Assembly: GCF_003544855.1 (NCBI RefSeq)
Contig: NZ_CP032101.1
Span: forward strand, 2,294,001-2,358,000
Source of the DNA: Malaciobacter marinus
GTDB taxonomy: Bacteria > Campylobacterota > Campylobacteria > Campylobacterales > Arcobacteraceae
Direction of reading: 5' to 3'
Length of the DNA stretch: 64,000 bases
Shown: piece after piece, positions 16,927 to 26,045 of the stretch
How positions within the stretch are numbered: the first letter of the stretch is position 1
How the letters are laid out: the number at the start of each line of letters is the position of its first letter
Translations under genes and position numbers: made by a program
Notes under the pieces: model-generated
Seen by the model: only the letters and a program-made list of their open reading frames with translations
Database searches by the model: none
What the model was told of the DNA's origin: nothing

Positions 16927-18921
16927 TTATAAAGATTCTAAAAACTCATCTAAGCCATTAAGCCTAATATCAATCATACTATCTAAATATTTTGACTTAA
17001 AATACTGTTTAGCACTAGATAATTTCAAATCTTGAATTAACTGAACTCCCGTTAGAAAATCAGCATCATGATCATTTAAAACTGCTTTAATAAGCGATAT
17101 TTGAATAGAAGCTTCGTTATTTCTACCTTGATCAAGTAAAGCCGCAACTTGTAAATACATCGTATATTTATCTTCTAATCCATACTCTTGCTGTAAACTA
17201 TTAAGAATTTCTAATGTTTTTTTAGAATTGCCTATATATAACTCTTTTAATGCTTCAGTTCTCAAAAAAGATGGAGTACTTTTAGCTTTTAATTCTAAGT
17301 TTGCTTTATAAAAAAGTCCTAATGATTTTAAAATATCAATATAATATCTAGTAACCACAAGTGGACCTTCTAAAAAATTATCATTTATATATAAAGGAAC
17401 ATTATCTTGTAGTCTTGAGAAATAATCAAAATTACTTTCATTTTTTCTTTTTTGTATTAGTTTCATTAAATAAACAAATGGATCTTTATTATATTCTTCA
17501 AATAAAACACTACTTGAAATATCTTTTTTATCTTTTTTATTTTTTAAAAACTGTATTGCAGTATAAAAAATTGTATCTTCATAATATAAAGGTTTTTCTT
17601 TTACTTTAGTTTCAGGTTCTAAAAAAAGTGAAAAAAGCGCTTGTCCAAAATATTTATATAAACCTTGGTCTGATTTAATATTACTTTTTATATATTTTAT
17701 ATCTGGTACTTTCTTATCTATTCTTTTTGCAGCAATTAAAGTCATAACAGAAAATAGTTTATTTCCAGGATTTAATTTATATGCTTTTTCAAAATAGTTA
17801 TATGCATTATGAAAATCATAAATATGTGCATATGAAAGTGCAAGATTATAATAAACATAAGATTTTGATTTAGTATTAATCAAACTTTTAAGCTTATTCA
17901 CTCGAATTATTGGATCTTCTTTTATTATTTCTATAAATTTTGCATTATACTCAACCATCTTCTCAAGGCTTTGTATATTTTGTTTACTTTTAAAAATAAA
18001 ACCTTTTGAAATATCATAAATAATCTCTTGGTTATCAGAAAATACAAAAGGAGCAAAATAGAAAATATAATCAATTTCTCTTTTTTTTGTAAAACTTGTA
18101 ACAAATTCTAAATACTCTTTTGATGAATACTTATCTTTATTAAAAAATAGTTTTAAAGGCAGTTCTAAATTTGCTTTAAAACTATTTTTTCTTTTATTAA
18201 TAACATCAATATTATCCATAAGCTTTTCTAGTTCATTTGCTTTTAAATCTCTATAAACCATAATCCATAAGATTTTATCAAATCTATTTTTATTATAACT
18301 ATTTGCTTTTGCAAGTTTTAGATACTTCTCAGCTTGTACATAATTTTTTAACTTCAAATGTAATAGTGCTTTTTTTAAATCTAAAGGAAATTTCATTTTA
18401 TTTAAAATTTGTAATGCTTTTTCATACTCTTTTAAAAGTATCAAAGTATCAGCTAACATTCTTTTTGAATGCTCTGTTAAATTTTTATGTTTTTTAGCAA
18501 TATCTATTATAATATCTAAGTATCTAGTGTCTTTTGTAATTTGATATAAATAATAACAAGATGACATATATGAAAATGTATTTTTATATATGGCTTTTTT
18601 ATAATTATAAATATTGTTAAAATATAACTTTGCATTTTCAATCTCACCTAATTTATAATAAGCGATTGCTATATTTAAAAATGAGGGTATTTTAATTGCA
18701 GTTGCAGTTTGTTTGAATATTTCTATTGCTTTTTTATACTCTTCTTTTTCCATCATCAATACAGCTTTATTAAAATCAAACTGCAAAGAAAAACTATCTT
18801 GTTTTTGCTTTATTTTATCATAATTAAAAATTATTTCTGGTTGAGATTCTATTAAATTCTTATTCGCAAAAACATCAGTAATAAAAAGTATAAAGAAAAA
18901 ATAAAAAAAAGTTTTTTTCAA
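16927..18921 (-). CDS. Second exported TPR-repeat protein, candidate flagellar motor accessory
   Basis: The protein has 664 residues, the same length as the other TPR protein here, but no obvious sequence match to it. A signal peptide (MKKTFFYFFFILFITDVFA) is followed by helical repeats. The clearest TPR units are FNKAVLMMEKEEYKKAIEIFKQ near 49-70 and YYNLALSYAHIYDFHNAYNYFEKA near 355-378, followed by AYKLNPGN. It should be periplasmic. It lies between the small coiled-coil membrane gene and the fliY-motAB unit; proximity to the stator genes makes a stator-scaffold (disk) role plausible, as for PflA/PflB of Campylobacter. The start is a TTG with an AAAAGG site. Confidence 0.72.
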   Translation of the reverse strand: MKKTFFYFFFILFITDVFANKNLIESQPEIIFNYDKIKQKQDSFSLQFDFNKAVLMMEKEEYKKAIEIFKQTATAIKIPSFLNIAIAYYKLGEIENAKLYFNNIYNYKKAIYKNTFSYMSSCYYLYQITKDTRYLDIIIDIAKKHKNLTEHSKRMLADTLILLKEYEKALQILNKMKFPLDLKKALLHLKLKNYVQAEKYLKLAKANSYNKNRFDKILWIMVYRDLKANELEKLMDNIDVINKRKNSFKANLELPLKLFFNKDKYSSKEYLEFVTSFTKKREIDYIFYFAPFVFSDNQEIIYDISKGFIFKSKQNIQSLEKMVEYNAKFIEIIKEDPIIRVNKLKSLINTKSKSYVYYNLALSYAHIYDFHNAYNYFEKAYKLNPGNKLFSVMTLIAAKRIDKKVPDIKYIKSNIKSDQGLYKYFGQALFSLFLEPETKVKEKPLYYEDTIFYTAIQFLKNKKDKKDISSSVLFEEYNKDPFVYLMKLIQKRKNESNFDYFSRLQDNVPLYINDNFLEGPLVVTRYYIDILKSLGLFYKANLELKAKSTPSFLRTEALKELYIGNSKKTLEILNSLQQEYGLEDKYTMYLQVAALLDQGRNNEASIQISLIKAVLNDHDADFLTGVQLIQDLKLSSAKQYFKSKYLDSMIDIRLNGLDEFLESL

Positions 18922-18931
18922 AATTTACCTT

Positions 18932-19261
18932 TTAAACCATTGTATTAACTTGAGCATATAACTCTTCAGTTCTATCTTCTAATACTTCTACTTTATGCCT
19001 TAATTCTGCATTTTCTAATTTTGCTTTTTGTAAATCATTTCTTGCTACTTGTAAAGTATCTTGATTATTTTTAAGTGTTGAAGTGCTTATTTTTAACTGT
19101 TTTTCATATTTTTCAATAATCTCTTCTAGTTTTTTATACTCTTCTTCCATAATGTTTTTTTCTTCATTTACTTTTCTATATAAAGATTTATAAACATTCA
19201 TACTTGAGAAAAAATACAATAATAAAACACCAAATAATATCAATAATAAAAAATTTTCCAA
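18932..19261 (-). CDS. Membrane-anchored coiled-coil protein of the flagellar cluster, function unknown
   Basis: The 109-residue protein has one N-terminal membrane helix (about 3-20, LLLILFGVLLLYFFS) and a long coiled coil (about 30-105, with NIMEEEYKKLEEIIEKYEKQ). I know no named family for it. It begins with TTG six bases after AAAAAGG, and starts in the tail of the hairpin that follows the hook gene. It is ten bases from the downstream TPR gene, so the two may act together at the motor. Domain topology suggests a bitopic protein with a cytoplasmic or periplasmic rod. Confidence 0.65.
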   Translation of the reverse strand: MENFLLLILFGVLLLYFFSSMNVYKSLYRKVNEEKNIMEEEYKKLEEIIEKYEKQLKISTSTLKNNQDTLQVARNDLQKAKLENAELRHKVEVLEDRTEELYAQVNTMV

Positions 19262-19277
19262 TTTTTACCTTTTTATA

Positions 19278-19303
19278 ATAAAATAGGGAATACCCTATTT
19301 TAT
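19278..19303 (-). terminator. Hairpin at the end of the major hook gene
   Basis: A perfect inverted repeat with 11-base arms (ATAAAATAGGG / CCCTATTTTAT) and a 4-base loop overlaps the hook gene stop codon. On the reverse strand it is followed by TATAAAAAGG rather than a long U tract, so it may attenuate or stabilise the hook transcript instead of fully ending it. Confidence 0.6.
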
Positions 19304-21645
19304 CTTTTTAGATTTATCAATGTGTTTAATAATTGATCTGAAGTTGTAATTGATTTAGCATTTGCTTCAAAGGCTCTTTGAAATACCATTAGATTAACTA
19401 AACTTTCACTCAAATCAGCTGTACTTAATTCTAATGTTTTACCTTCAATTTTTGCAGTTTTTGAATTGTTAGTATTATAAATTGGATCACCAGACTCATT
19501 TGTTTTTGCAAGTAAGTTATCTCCTGATGGTAAAAGTCCTCTTTGGTTATTAAACAATGCAATAGAAACTTGTCCAATAGCAAAATCTACTCCACCTTGT
19601 TTCATAGTAATTAAACCTGATTGATCAATATTAAACTCACCAAAAGGAGAGTTTGAAATATTTAAAGCATCTAGTTTTAATTGAAGTGAATTTTGTGTTG
19701 ATGTTTGCTCAATTGTATTTGTTATTTCTAAAAATTCTGCTCCTGCACCTTTTCTACCACTATAATCAGCATTTTTATCTTTAACTATACTATTTACAGT
19801 ATCTGTTAAAGTTGTACTAAATTCTAAGTCATATTTTGAATCTTTAGTTGATATTACTAAGTTTCCATTTACATTTTCAACTTTGAAATAGTTATTAAAT
19901 TGAACTTGTTTTGGAGTATCAGTAGGATTTCCACCATTTTGAATAGCAGCTACCATTTCATCTACATTTGTAATATCACCCCCACCACTTGTTCCATCTA
20001 ATGTCAATGAAAACTCAATATTCTTTTTCAATGTTGGATCATATATAGAAAAGTCTAAAGTATGGTCAATACCTGTACCAAGAGTTGCTAAATCAGCTGG
20101 AGCGTATACATTTCTTTGATTACCAGTTATTGCTCTTGCAAGGGCATCTTGAATACTTTCCAATGCACCAACACCTGTTCCTGATTGTGCTTTTGTTCTA
20201 CTTAAAGTATCATTTACTTCACCACTTACAGTTGTGCTTGAACTCATTTCTTGAACACTATTAATAATAAAATCTTGACCAGGTATAAGAGATTTTATCT
20301 CTATCATACCTTTGTATACATCTAAAGGATTTGTTGTTGCATTAAAAGTATCTTTTTCTTCAAACTTTCCTTGATCAACTGCTGTTGCAGTAACTGGATC
20401 AATTACATTATAAGCTACCATTCCAGGAATTCTAAAAGAGATTTCATCTGCTAAAGCTTTATAAGTTGCTATTTTACTAGCTACTAAATCATAATCTTCT
20501 GTTACACTACTAGCATATGTTGCTTCTGTAGCAGTTGCATTTGAACCAAATGTAACTGCAATTGTACCTGTACCATTATTTTTTGTAATACCTGTTGGAG
20601 GATTAGTACTTGAAGTTAAAGTCTCATTTGTATTAATAGCATTTTCTAAACCATCTAATATCTCTTGCATTGTTGCATCTGTATCAGAATCATAGTGAAC
20701 TTCAGTTCCATCAATAGTCATAGAGTATCTTGTATTATTAGCAGCAGTAATAGTATTTGTAATAGTTGTAGTTCCTGAACCTGCAACTACTGAATTACCA
20801 GTATCACCACCTGCAAAATCCACTAAAGAAGTAATAAAGTCATCTGTTGCATTTGTACTTATAAACTTTTGAGCAATTTTTGTCCCATCAATAGTAATTG
20901 AAATTTGATGCCCCTCACCTCTAAGAATATCACCTTCAAACCTTATTTGTGATTTTTGTGAAATTGAAGTTGCAGAAGGGCCATCAGGAGTATTTTTCAA
21001 ATCTTGTAGTCTTCTTGTATACTCTTTTTTTAGTACTTCAATATCATTTAATTTTGCTGCTTTATTTTTAAGACCTGTTCCAGAAAAGGCATCACTTGCA
21101 TCAGCTCTAGTTGTTGTAACATAATCAGTTGCTTTTGCTGTAATTGTTTCTACATAAGTGTCATGCCTAATAATTCTTGAACCTAATAATTCAGAATAAT
21201 CATCAGTAAATAAAGTTGCATTTGGATTAGTTGAAATTACATCAGTTTCAGTATCAAGTGGCCGCATAGCCCATCCTTGAACTTCATTTCCTGCTGCATC
21301 TTGTAAAGTTCCATTATCACCCATTCTGAAGTTACCAGCTCTTGTATAAAAAGATTCTGATGTTCCACCTTGGGTTTTATTTTTTACTGTAAAAAATCCA
21401 TCTCCACTAAGTGCCATATCATAATTTACACCAGTTAGCTTCAAGTTCCCTTGCACATAAAGTTTTTCTGCATCTAAAATTTTTGACCCTTTACCAATTC
21501 TATCTTGGTACATTTGATCTGCAAAAGAGATTCTTGAACTTTTATATCCTATTGTATTTACATTGGCTATATTATTAGACTCATTGTCTAATGCTGTTTG
21601 TTGTGATGATAACCCTGAAATACCTGTCCAAAGTGCTCCAATCAT
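19300..21645 (-). CDS. flgE: Major flagellar hook protein FlgE (long form)
   Basis: The 781-residue protein builds the flexible hook. It has the rod/hook N-terminal motif (ISGLSSQQTALDNESNNIANVNT, about 9-31), the D1 region with GDGFFTVKN and FYTRAGNFRMGDNGTLQDAAG, and the C-terminal motif LVNLMVFQRAFEANAKSITTSD. The middle (about 150-640) is large and Thr/Asp/Ala-rich, typical for the long surface-exposed hook proteins of Campylobacterota. A second, shorter hook paralogue is directly upstream. Hairpins lie on both sides of the gene, suggesting separate control of its transcript. Ribosome site: AAAAAGG before the ATG. Confidence 0.93.
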   Translation of the reverse strand: MIGALWTGISGLSSQQTALDNESNNIANVNTIGYKSSRISFADQMYQDRIGKGSKILDAEKLYVQGNLKLTGVNYDMALSGDGFFTVKNKTQGGTSESFYTRAGNFRMGDNGTLQDAAGNEVQGWAMRPLDTETDVISTNPNATLFTDDYSELLGSRIIRHDTYVETITAKATDYVTTTRADASDAFSGTGLKNKAAKLNDIEVLKKEYTRRLQDLKNTPDGPSATSISQKSQIRFEGDILRGEGHQISITIDGTKIAQKFISTNATDDFITSLVDFAGGDTGNSVVAGSGTTTITNTITAANNTRYSMTIDGTEVHYDSDTDATMQEILDGLENAINTNETLTSSTNPPTGITKNNGTGTIAVTFGSNATATEATYASSVTEDYDLVASKIATYKALADEISFRIPGMVAYNVIDPVTATAVDQGKFEEKDTFNATTNPLDVYKGMIEIKSLIPGQDFIINSVQEMSSSTTVSGEVNDTLSRTKAQSGTGVGALESIQDALARAITGNQRNVYAPADLATLGTGIDHTLDFSIYDPTLKKNIEFSLTLDGTSGGGDITNVDEMVAAIQNGGNPTDTPKQVQFNNYFKVENVNGNLVISTKDSKYDLEFSTTLTDTVNSIVKDKNADYSGRKGAGAEFLEITNTIEQTSTQNSLQLKLDALNISNSPFGEFNIDQSGLITMKQGGVDFAIGQVSIALFNNQRGLLPSGDNLLAKTNESGDPIYNTNNSKTAKIEGKTLELSTADLSESLVNLMVFQRAFEANAKSITTSDQLLNTLINLKR

Positions 21646-21695
21646 GATTTATCCTTTTTATATAAATCTTAAACATCTAAACTTTAAATGTTCAA

Positions 21696-21723
21696 ATATT
21701 AATACTTTAAAAAGTACTAATAT
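21696..21723 (-). other. Second inverted repeat between the two hook genes
   Basis: Arms ATATTAATACTTT and AAAGTACTAATAT (13 bases, one G-U type mismatch) flank a 2-base centre. It sits between a stronger hairpin at 21735-21770 and the ATG of the long hook gene. It could be a leader structure or a symmetric operator. No U tract follows, so I do not call it a terminator. Confidence 0.45.
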
Positions 21724-21734
21724 CTAAACACTAA

Positions 21735-21770
21735 AGCAATACAGTTAATTATTTTTTTAACTGTATTGCT
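21735..21770 (-). terminator. Strong hairpin over the stop of the short hook paralogue
   Basis: Perfect 14-base arms (AGCAATACAGTTAA / TTAACTGTATTGCT) surround an 8-base loop and include the last codons and stop of the upstream hook paralogue. The reverse-strand RNA continues with UUUAGUGUUU, a weak U-rich tail. It probably ends or dampens transcription from the fliN-flgD-hook unit before the long hook gene. Confidence 0.6.
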
Positions 21771-23212
21771 GTTTTTAAAAAATCATCAGAAGTAGTAACT
21801 GATTTTGAGTTTGCTTCAAATGCTCTTTGATATACCATAAGATTAGTTAAGTTATCACCTAAATTTGAATTACTTAATTCTAAAGTTTTCCCCTCAAGTG
21901 TATTTGCATTACTAGCATCAATTGCATCACCTGAAAGATTTGATTTAGAAAACAAATTATCACCTTCTGGGTTTAAACTAAGTTCATCATTAAAGTATGC
22001 AGTTGAAATAGAACCAATAATAAATTTATTATCTCCATCTTTTACAAATATCTTTCCATTATCAATTTCAAGTTCACCAAGACCATTTTCTGAAATATTT
22101 AAATTGTCAAGCTTTAGTTGAAGATCAGTAGTTGCAAGATTTCCTTGGTTTGCAGTATTCAAATTTGTAGTTAAATCTATAAACTCAGCACCTGCTGCTT
22201 CAATAGCATCTTTTAAAGCATCTCTTGCAGAAGTTACTAAACCAATTCCTGAACCTGCTACTGGTTTTGTCACTTCATTAACTGAAGGTGCGTTACCATC
22301 ATTTACAGATGGATATGTAACTTTTAAATCTTTTCCTGGAATCATTGATGTAATTGTTACTAAACCATTTGTGTCAACTTCTCCTTTAATTCCTTGAATT
22401 TCAGAGATTTCATCTGCAAATTTATTCATTGTTGTTTGAATATCAGTGTCAAATTTTTGTTTTACTGTGATATTGCCAATAGTTACTTTTATAATATCAT
22501 CTTCATTTTGTAAATCATTTATCAAATTACCATATGGAACTTGTGTAACAGCAGCAACTGATTCAACAGGATTTGCTGTTGGATTAGAGCTATATAATTC
22601 TAATTTTTCTTTATAATTTGTACTTAATGCTTGAATATCATTTATTTTTGAAGAAGCTGATTTATATCCTTGTCCAGATGCACCACTAGCTTCTGCTGTT
22701 TGCCTAAAATTAGTAGATCTTGCATTGATAGTTTGAATATTATCTCCATAAACAATTGTATCACTTGCTAGAAATTGGTTATATTTATCACTAAATTGTG
22801 TATCATTAGGATTAGTTCCAACTGCAATTGTGCCTTGAGATTGAATACCTTGAACAGTCATTCCATTACTACTTTGTAAAGTACCATTAGAACCCATTTT
22901 AAAATTACCAGCTCTTGTATAAAAAACTTCATCTGTTCGTTGCTCTTTTACAAGGAAAAAACCTCGTCCATCTATTGCAACATCATACTCATTTCCTGTA
23001 ATTTTAAGGTTTCCTTGAGAAAAGTTTTTTTCAACTGTTTGAATATTTGTACCTTTCCCATAACCTCCAGCATCATACATTAAATCTTCAAATGATACAG
23101 TATCAGATTTATGTCCTATTGTATTAACATTGGCAACATTATTTGATTCTGCACTTAATGCTTTTTCAAATGAGTTCAATCCAGATATTCCATTCCATAA
23201 TCCACCAATCAT
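21749..23212 (-). CDS. FlgE-like hook protein paralogue (short form)
   Basis: The 487-residue protein shares both ends with FlgE: N-terminal ISGLNSFEKALSAESNNVAN, then GRGFFLVKEQ and FYTRAGNFKMGSNGTLQ, and C-terminal LTNLMVYQRAFEANSKSVTTSD. The middle is much shorter than in the neighbouring 781-residue hook protein. Campylobacterota often have two flgE-like genes; the second may form a minor hook segment or adapter. It follows flgD by ten bases. Because the paralogue downstream is longer and carries its own flanking hairpins, I assign the main hook role to that one, but the roles could be reversed. Confidence 0.85.
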   Translation of the reverse strand: MIGGLWNGISGLNSFEKALSAESNNVANVNTIGHKSDTVSFEDLMYDAGGYGKGTNIQTVEKNFSQGNLKITGNEYDVAIDGRGFFLVKEQRTDEVFYTRAGNFKMGSNGTLQSSNGMTVQGIQSQGTIAVGTNPNDTQFSDKYNQFLASDTIVYGDNIQTINARSTNFRQTAEASGASGQGYKSASSKINDIQALSTNYKEKLELYSSNPTANPVESVAAVTQVPYGNLINDLQNEDDIIKVTIGNITVKQKFDTDIQTTMNKFADEISEIQGIKGEVDTNGLVTITSMIPGKDLKVTYPSVNDGNAPSVNEVTKPVAGSGIGLVTSARDALKDAIEAAGAEFIDLTTNLNTANQGNLATTDLQLKLDNLNISENGLGELEIDNGKIFVKDGDNKFIIGSISTAYFNDELSLNPEGDNLFSKSNLSGDAIDASNANTLEGKTLELSNSNLGDNLTNLMVYQRAFEANSKSVTTSDDFLKTAIQLKK

Positions 23213-23222
23213 TTTCTATCCT

Positions 23223-23969
23223 TTAAAATACTTTTGTAATATTTTCAAAAGGAATTGTTGAAATTTCACTTGAATACACAGGTGTGTAATTACCCTCATA
23301 TACAAAATCATGTTCAGCAACTTCTTCATCATTCTCATCTAAAATAACAGGTTTTCCATCTTCATTAACTACTATTTCACCAGGATTTTTAAGAACAATT
23401 TTTTGCCCTGTTTTTTCACCCTCTTCATTATAAATAAAGCCATTTGCGTCATATGCTAATCTATTTCCATCAGCATCTTTTACAACATCTTCATAATATA
23501 AAATTTGTCTAGCTTTTACAACCATCTCACCATTTAGTGTCTCAACAGATAATACACTATATGCTTTTGAAACTCCATTTTCATCTGTGTTTACATCTTC
23601 AATATTTTTCCCAATTAAATTCGTAGCATTTGATAAAGAAGTTTGATTAAAAGTAGCAACAAGCTTTTCCATAGATGCAGCCATAGCTCTATTTGTTTCC
23701 ATTGTTGACATTTGAAGTTGAGAGTCCATCATTCTTTGAGAATCCATAGGTTTAGTTGGGTCTTGTAGTTTTAATTCTTGAATCATAAGATTTAAAAAAT
23801 CTTTATTAGTTAACTTATCATTACTAACAGAGGTTGTATAACTATTTCCACTAGCATCAGTTGCACTCTTTGTTTTTACAGTTCTTGTAGTATAGCCATC
23901 ATTATCTCTATTTTTTATTTGATTATATTTACTTTCGTCATATGTTCCTGTGTAATTTCCTGTGTACAT
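23223..23969 (-). CDS. flgD: Flagellar hook capping protein FlgD
   Basis: FlgD forms the cap under which hook subunits polymerise. The 248-residue protein has the conserved N-terminal segment (LTNKDFLNLMIQELKLQDPT, then DSQRMMDSQLQMSTMETNRAM, about 53-95), followed by a beta-rich domain with an acidic insert. The first 50 residues are Tyr/Asn/Thr-rich. It lies between fliN and the hook genes, the logical place for its job. The C-terminal part (about 115-248) shows little family conservation. Confidence 0.93.
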   Translation of the reverse strand: MYTGNYTGTYDESKYNQIKNRDNDGYTTRTVKTKSATDASGNSYTTSVSNDKLTNKDFLNLMIQELKLQDPTKPMDSQRMMDSQLQMSTMETNRAMAASMEKLVATFNQTSLSNATNLIGKNIEDVNTDENGVSKAYSVLSVETLNGEMVVKARQILYYEDVVKDADGNRLAYDANGFIYNEEGEKTGQKIVLKNPGEIVVNEDGKPVILDENDEEVAEHDFVYEGNYTPVYSSEISTIPFENITKVF

Positions 23970-23979
23970 GATTTATCTC

Positions 23980-24267
23980 CTACAGTAAGTTTTCTTCAAA
24001 GAAATATCTAACAACATTATCAGAATCCATAGCATCTTGAACTCTAACTGCTAGTTTCTCATCAATTACAATAATATCACCTGTTCCTATGATTCTTGAG
24101 TTTACGTAAATATCTCCACCTGTTCCAGCTTGTTTATCCAAAGATAAAATATCACCTTCACTTAAATCAAGAAATTCTTTAATAGTAATGCTTGTAGTTC
24201 CTAATATAACATCAACTACTATTTCCGTATCTACTAGTAAGTCATAGTCTCTTTCACTAATTTCCAT
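23980..24267 (-). CDS. fliN: Flagellar motor switch protein FliN
   Basis: FliN is the small SpoA-domain subunit at the base of the C ring. The 95-residue sequence is essentially one SpoA domain: VDVILGTTSITIKEFLDLSEGD followed by IYVNSRIIGTGDIIVIDEKLAVRV. It leads the fliN-flgD-hook unit behind a TATAAT box about 29 bases upstream of the ATG. It coexists with FliY, which carries its own SpoA domain, as is usual in Campylobacterota. Confidence 0.93.
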   Translation of the reverse strand: MEISERDYDLLVDTEIVVDVILGTTSITIKEFLDLSEGDILSLDKQAGTGGDIYVNSRIIGTGDIIVIDEKLAVRVQDAMDSDNVVRYFFEENLL

Positions 24268-24295
24268 GAGTTATCTTTTTTCTTGTTTTGCATAT

Positions 24296-24301
24296 ATTAT
24301 A
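24296..24301 (-). promoter_or_regulatory. -10 box before fliN
   Basis: Reverse strand GTGATATAATATATGC contains a perfect TATAAT about 29 bases before the fliN ATG, in the 93-base gap after fliH. It likely drives fliN-flgD-hook genes independently of the fliF-fliG-fliH unit. Confidence 0.6.
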
Positions 24302-24360
24302 TCACAAAGTTTTAGATTTTGAGTTAAAGGAAGTGTATATATAAAAAATTTTTAATATTA

Positions 24361-25035
24361 TTAAATTACAGTATCAAGTGTTTCAAGCATTGAAGCAACT
24401 TTTGCTTCTATATTTCCATCAAAATTACCAAGGTCACTTGCAATTACAACTCCACCAGGAGCAACATTTATATCATCAGTTAACTCAATAAAAGATTCCA
24501 ATTTCAATTCATGTCTTAGTATTTCATAATCCCTTGGATTAAGATGAATTTTAACTCGTGAAGCAGTTTTGATTTTTGATAATAGATGAGATATAGTCTC
24601 TTTTGCAATTTTTGTAGAGTTTTCTCCAACTTCAATTGAGATTATTTTTTGTGCTAGTGCAACAGATGTTTTTAATAGTTTTGATTCCATTTGAAAAGTT
24701 GCTTGTTCAAAAAAAGTTGCATAATGTTTTAAGTCTTTTATAGCTTCTACCACTTGTCTATCAACATCCCTTGAAGAAACACCACCTTGCTCAATAGTAT
24801 CAACTTTTAGGTTCAAATTTGCAATTTGTGCTGAAATATTTTTAATTTCTTCAACTAGTGGATCTACACTTAAAGGAATTTCTCTTTCACTTAAAGTTGC
24901 AATATTTTGCATTTGCTCTTTTTGAGCACTATTATCTAATGTATTATTATGTAAAAAAGTCCCTAATTTATAATCTTGAACATTATCTTCACTACTAATA
25001 ACTTTTGCTGTTGAATAAACATTATTATTTGCCAT
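24361..25035 (-). CDS. fliH: Flagellar export regulator FliH
   Basis: FliH binds FliI and tethers it to the C ring and FlhA. The 224-residue protein has a helical middle (about 60-120) and a C-terminal globular domain with LLKTSVALAQKIISIEVGENST and KTASRVKIHLNPRDYEILRH, the FliH/YscL type pattern. It lies 2 bases after fliG. The first 50 residues are polar. fliI is located about 20 kb away in the same cluster. Confidence 0.88.
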   Translation of the reverse strand: MANNNVYSTAKVISSEDNVQDYKLGTFLHNNTLDNSAQKEQMQNIATLSEREIPLSVDPLVEEIKNISAQIANLNLKVDTIEQGGVSSRDVDRQVVEAIKDLKHYATFFEQATFQMESKLLKTSVALAQKIISIEVGENSTKIAKETISHLLSKIKTASRVKIHLNPRDYEILRHELKLESFIELTDDINVAPGGVVIASDLGNFDGNIEAKVASMLETLDTVI

Positions 25036-25037
25036 TT

Positions 25038-26045
25038 TTACTCATCCATATCTCTATCGATTACACCCTCTTCAATCATCTTTTGTGCTACATCAAGCAT
25101 TTTTCTTTGGGCTGCTTCAATATCTTTTATTTTGACTTTATTAAGCATCTCAAACTCTTCTTTAAATCTATCACTTGCTCTTTGAGACATAGCTGATGTA
25201 ATTTTTTCTAAATCCTCTTCTGTTGCATTTTTCATAGCAACAGCAACATCAGCAGTATCAACATTTTGCAAGATTTTCATAACATACTCTGTTTCTAAAT
25301 TTAATAAATCTTCAAATACAAACATATTCTCTTTTATCTTAGTAGCTAATGAAGTATCAACCCCATTTATATTTCTTAAAATTTCTTGAGATTTTGGACC
25401 AACTCTATTTAACATATCAGCAACAACTTTTACACCACCAACATCAACAATAGATGACAATAAAGACTCTAGTTTTTTCTCTAAAATAACAGAAATTGTT
25501 CTTACTACATCAGGAGAAACATCTTTGATTGTAGCCATTTGCATGGTTACTTTAACTCTTATATCTTCTTCTAATTGCATCAAAACTTCTGCTGCTCTTG
25601 GAGCTTCCATATGTGATAATATAACTGCGATAGTTTGAGGAGATTCATCTTTAATAAAGTCAGATAATTGCTTTGGATTTATTGCATCTAAATAAGCAAA
25701 TGATTGAGAAGCAAGTTTCATTCTAGATAGTTTTGCTAATACATCATCAGCTTCACCTTTTCCTAAAGATTTATATAATATATCTTTTGCATAATCAAAT
25801 CCACCAGAACTAATAAATCCTTTTGTTCTAGTATAAAGATGAAATTCATCTAATATTGCCAAAGAAACATCTTTGTCAACAGAATTTATTTGAGTAATAG
25901 CAGTAGATATCTCTTCAACAACATCTTTTGGTAAATGTTGGAAAATTTTAACAGTAGCATCTTCTCCTATAAGTACAAAAAAGTGGGCAATCTTTTCAGA
26001 CATTGACATGCCTTTTAATACTTCTCTATCTATATCTTCTGACAT
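25038..26045 (-). CDS. fliG: Flagellar motor switch protein FliG
   Basis: FliG forms the rotor ring that interacts with MotA. The 335-residue protein has the N-terminal FliF-binding domain, a middle domain with the ESPQTIAVILSHMEAPRAAEVL segment (the EHPQ motif appears here as ESPQ), and a C-terminal charged torque helix region (about 280-335, with ITSAMSQRASDRFKEEFEML). It overlaps fliF by one base and precedes fliH by 2 bases. Confidence 0.97.
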   Translation of the reverse strand: MSEDIDREVLKGMSMSEKIAHFFVLIGEDATVKIFQHLPKDVVEEISTAITQINSVDKDVSLAILDEFHLYTRTKGFISSGGFDYAKDILYKSLGKGEADDVLAKLSRMKLASQSFAYLDAINPKQLSDFIKDESPQTIAVILSHMEAPRAAEVLMQLEEDIRVKVTMQMATIKDVSPDVVRTISVILEKKLESLLSSIVDVGGVKVVADMLNRVGPKSQEILRNINGVDTSLATKIKENMFVFEDLLNLETEYVMKILQNVDTADVAVAMKNATEEDLEKITSAMSQRASDRFKEEFEMLNKVKIKDIEAAQRKMLDVAQKMIEEGVIDRDMDE

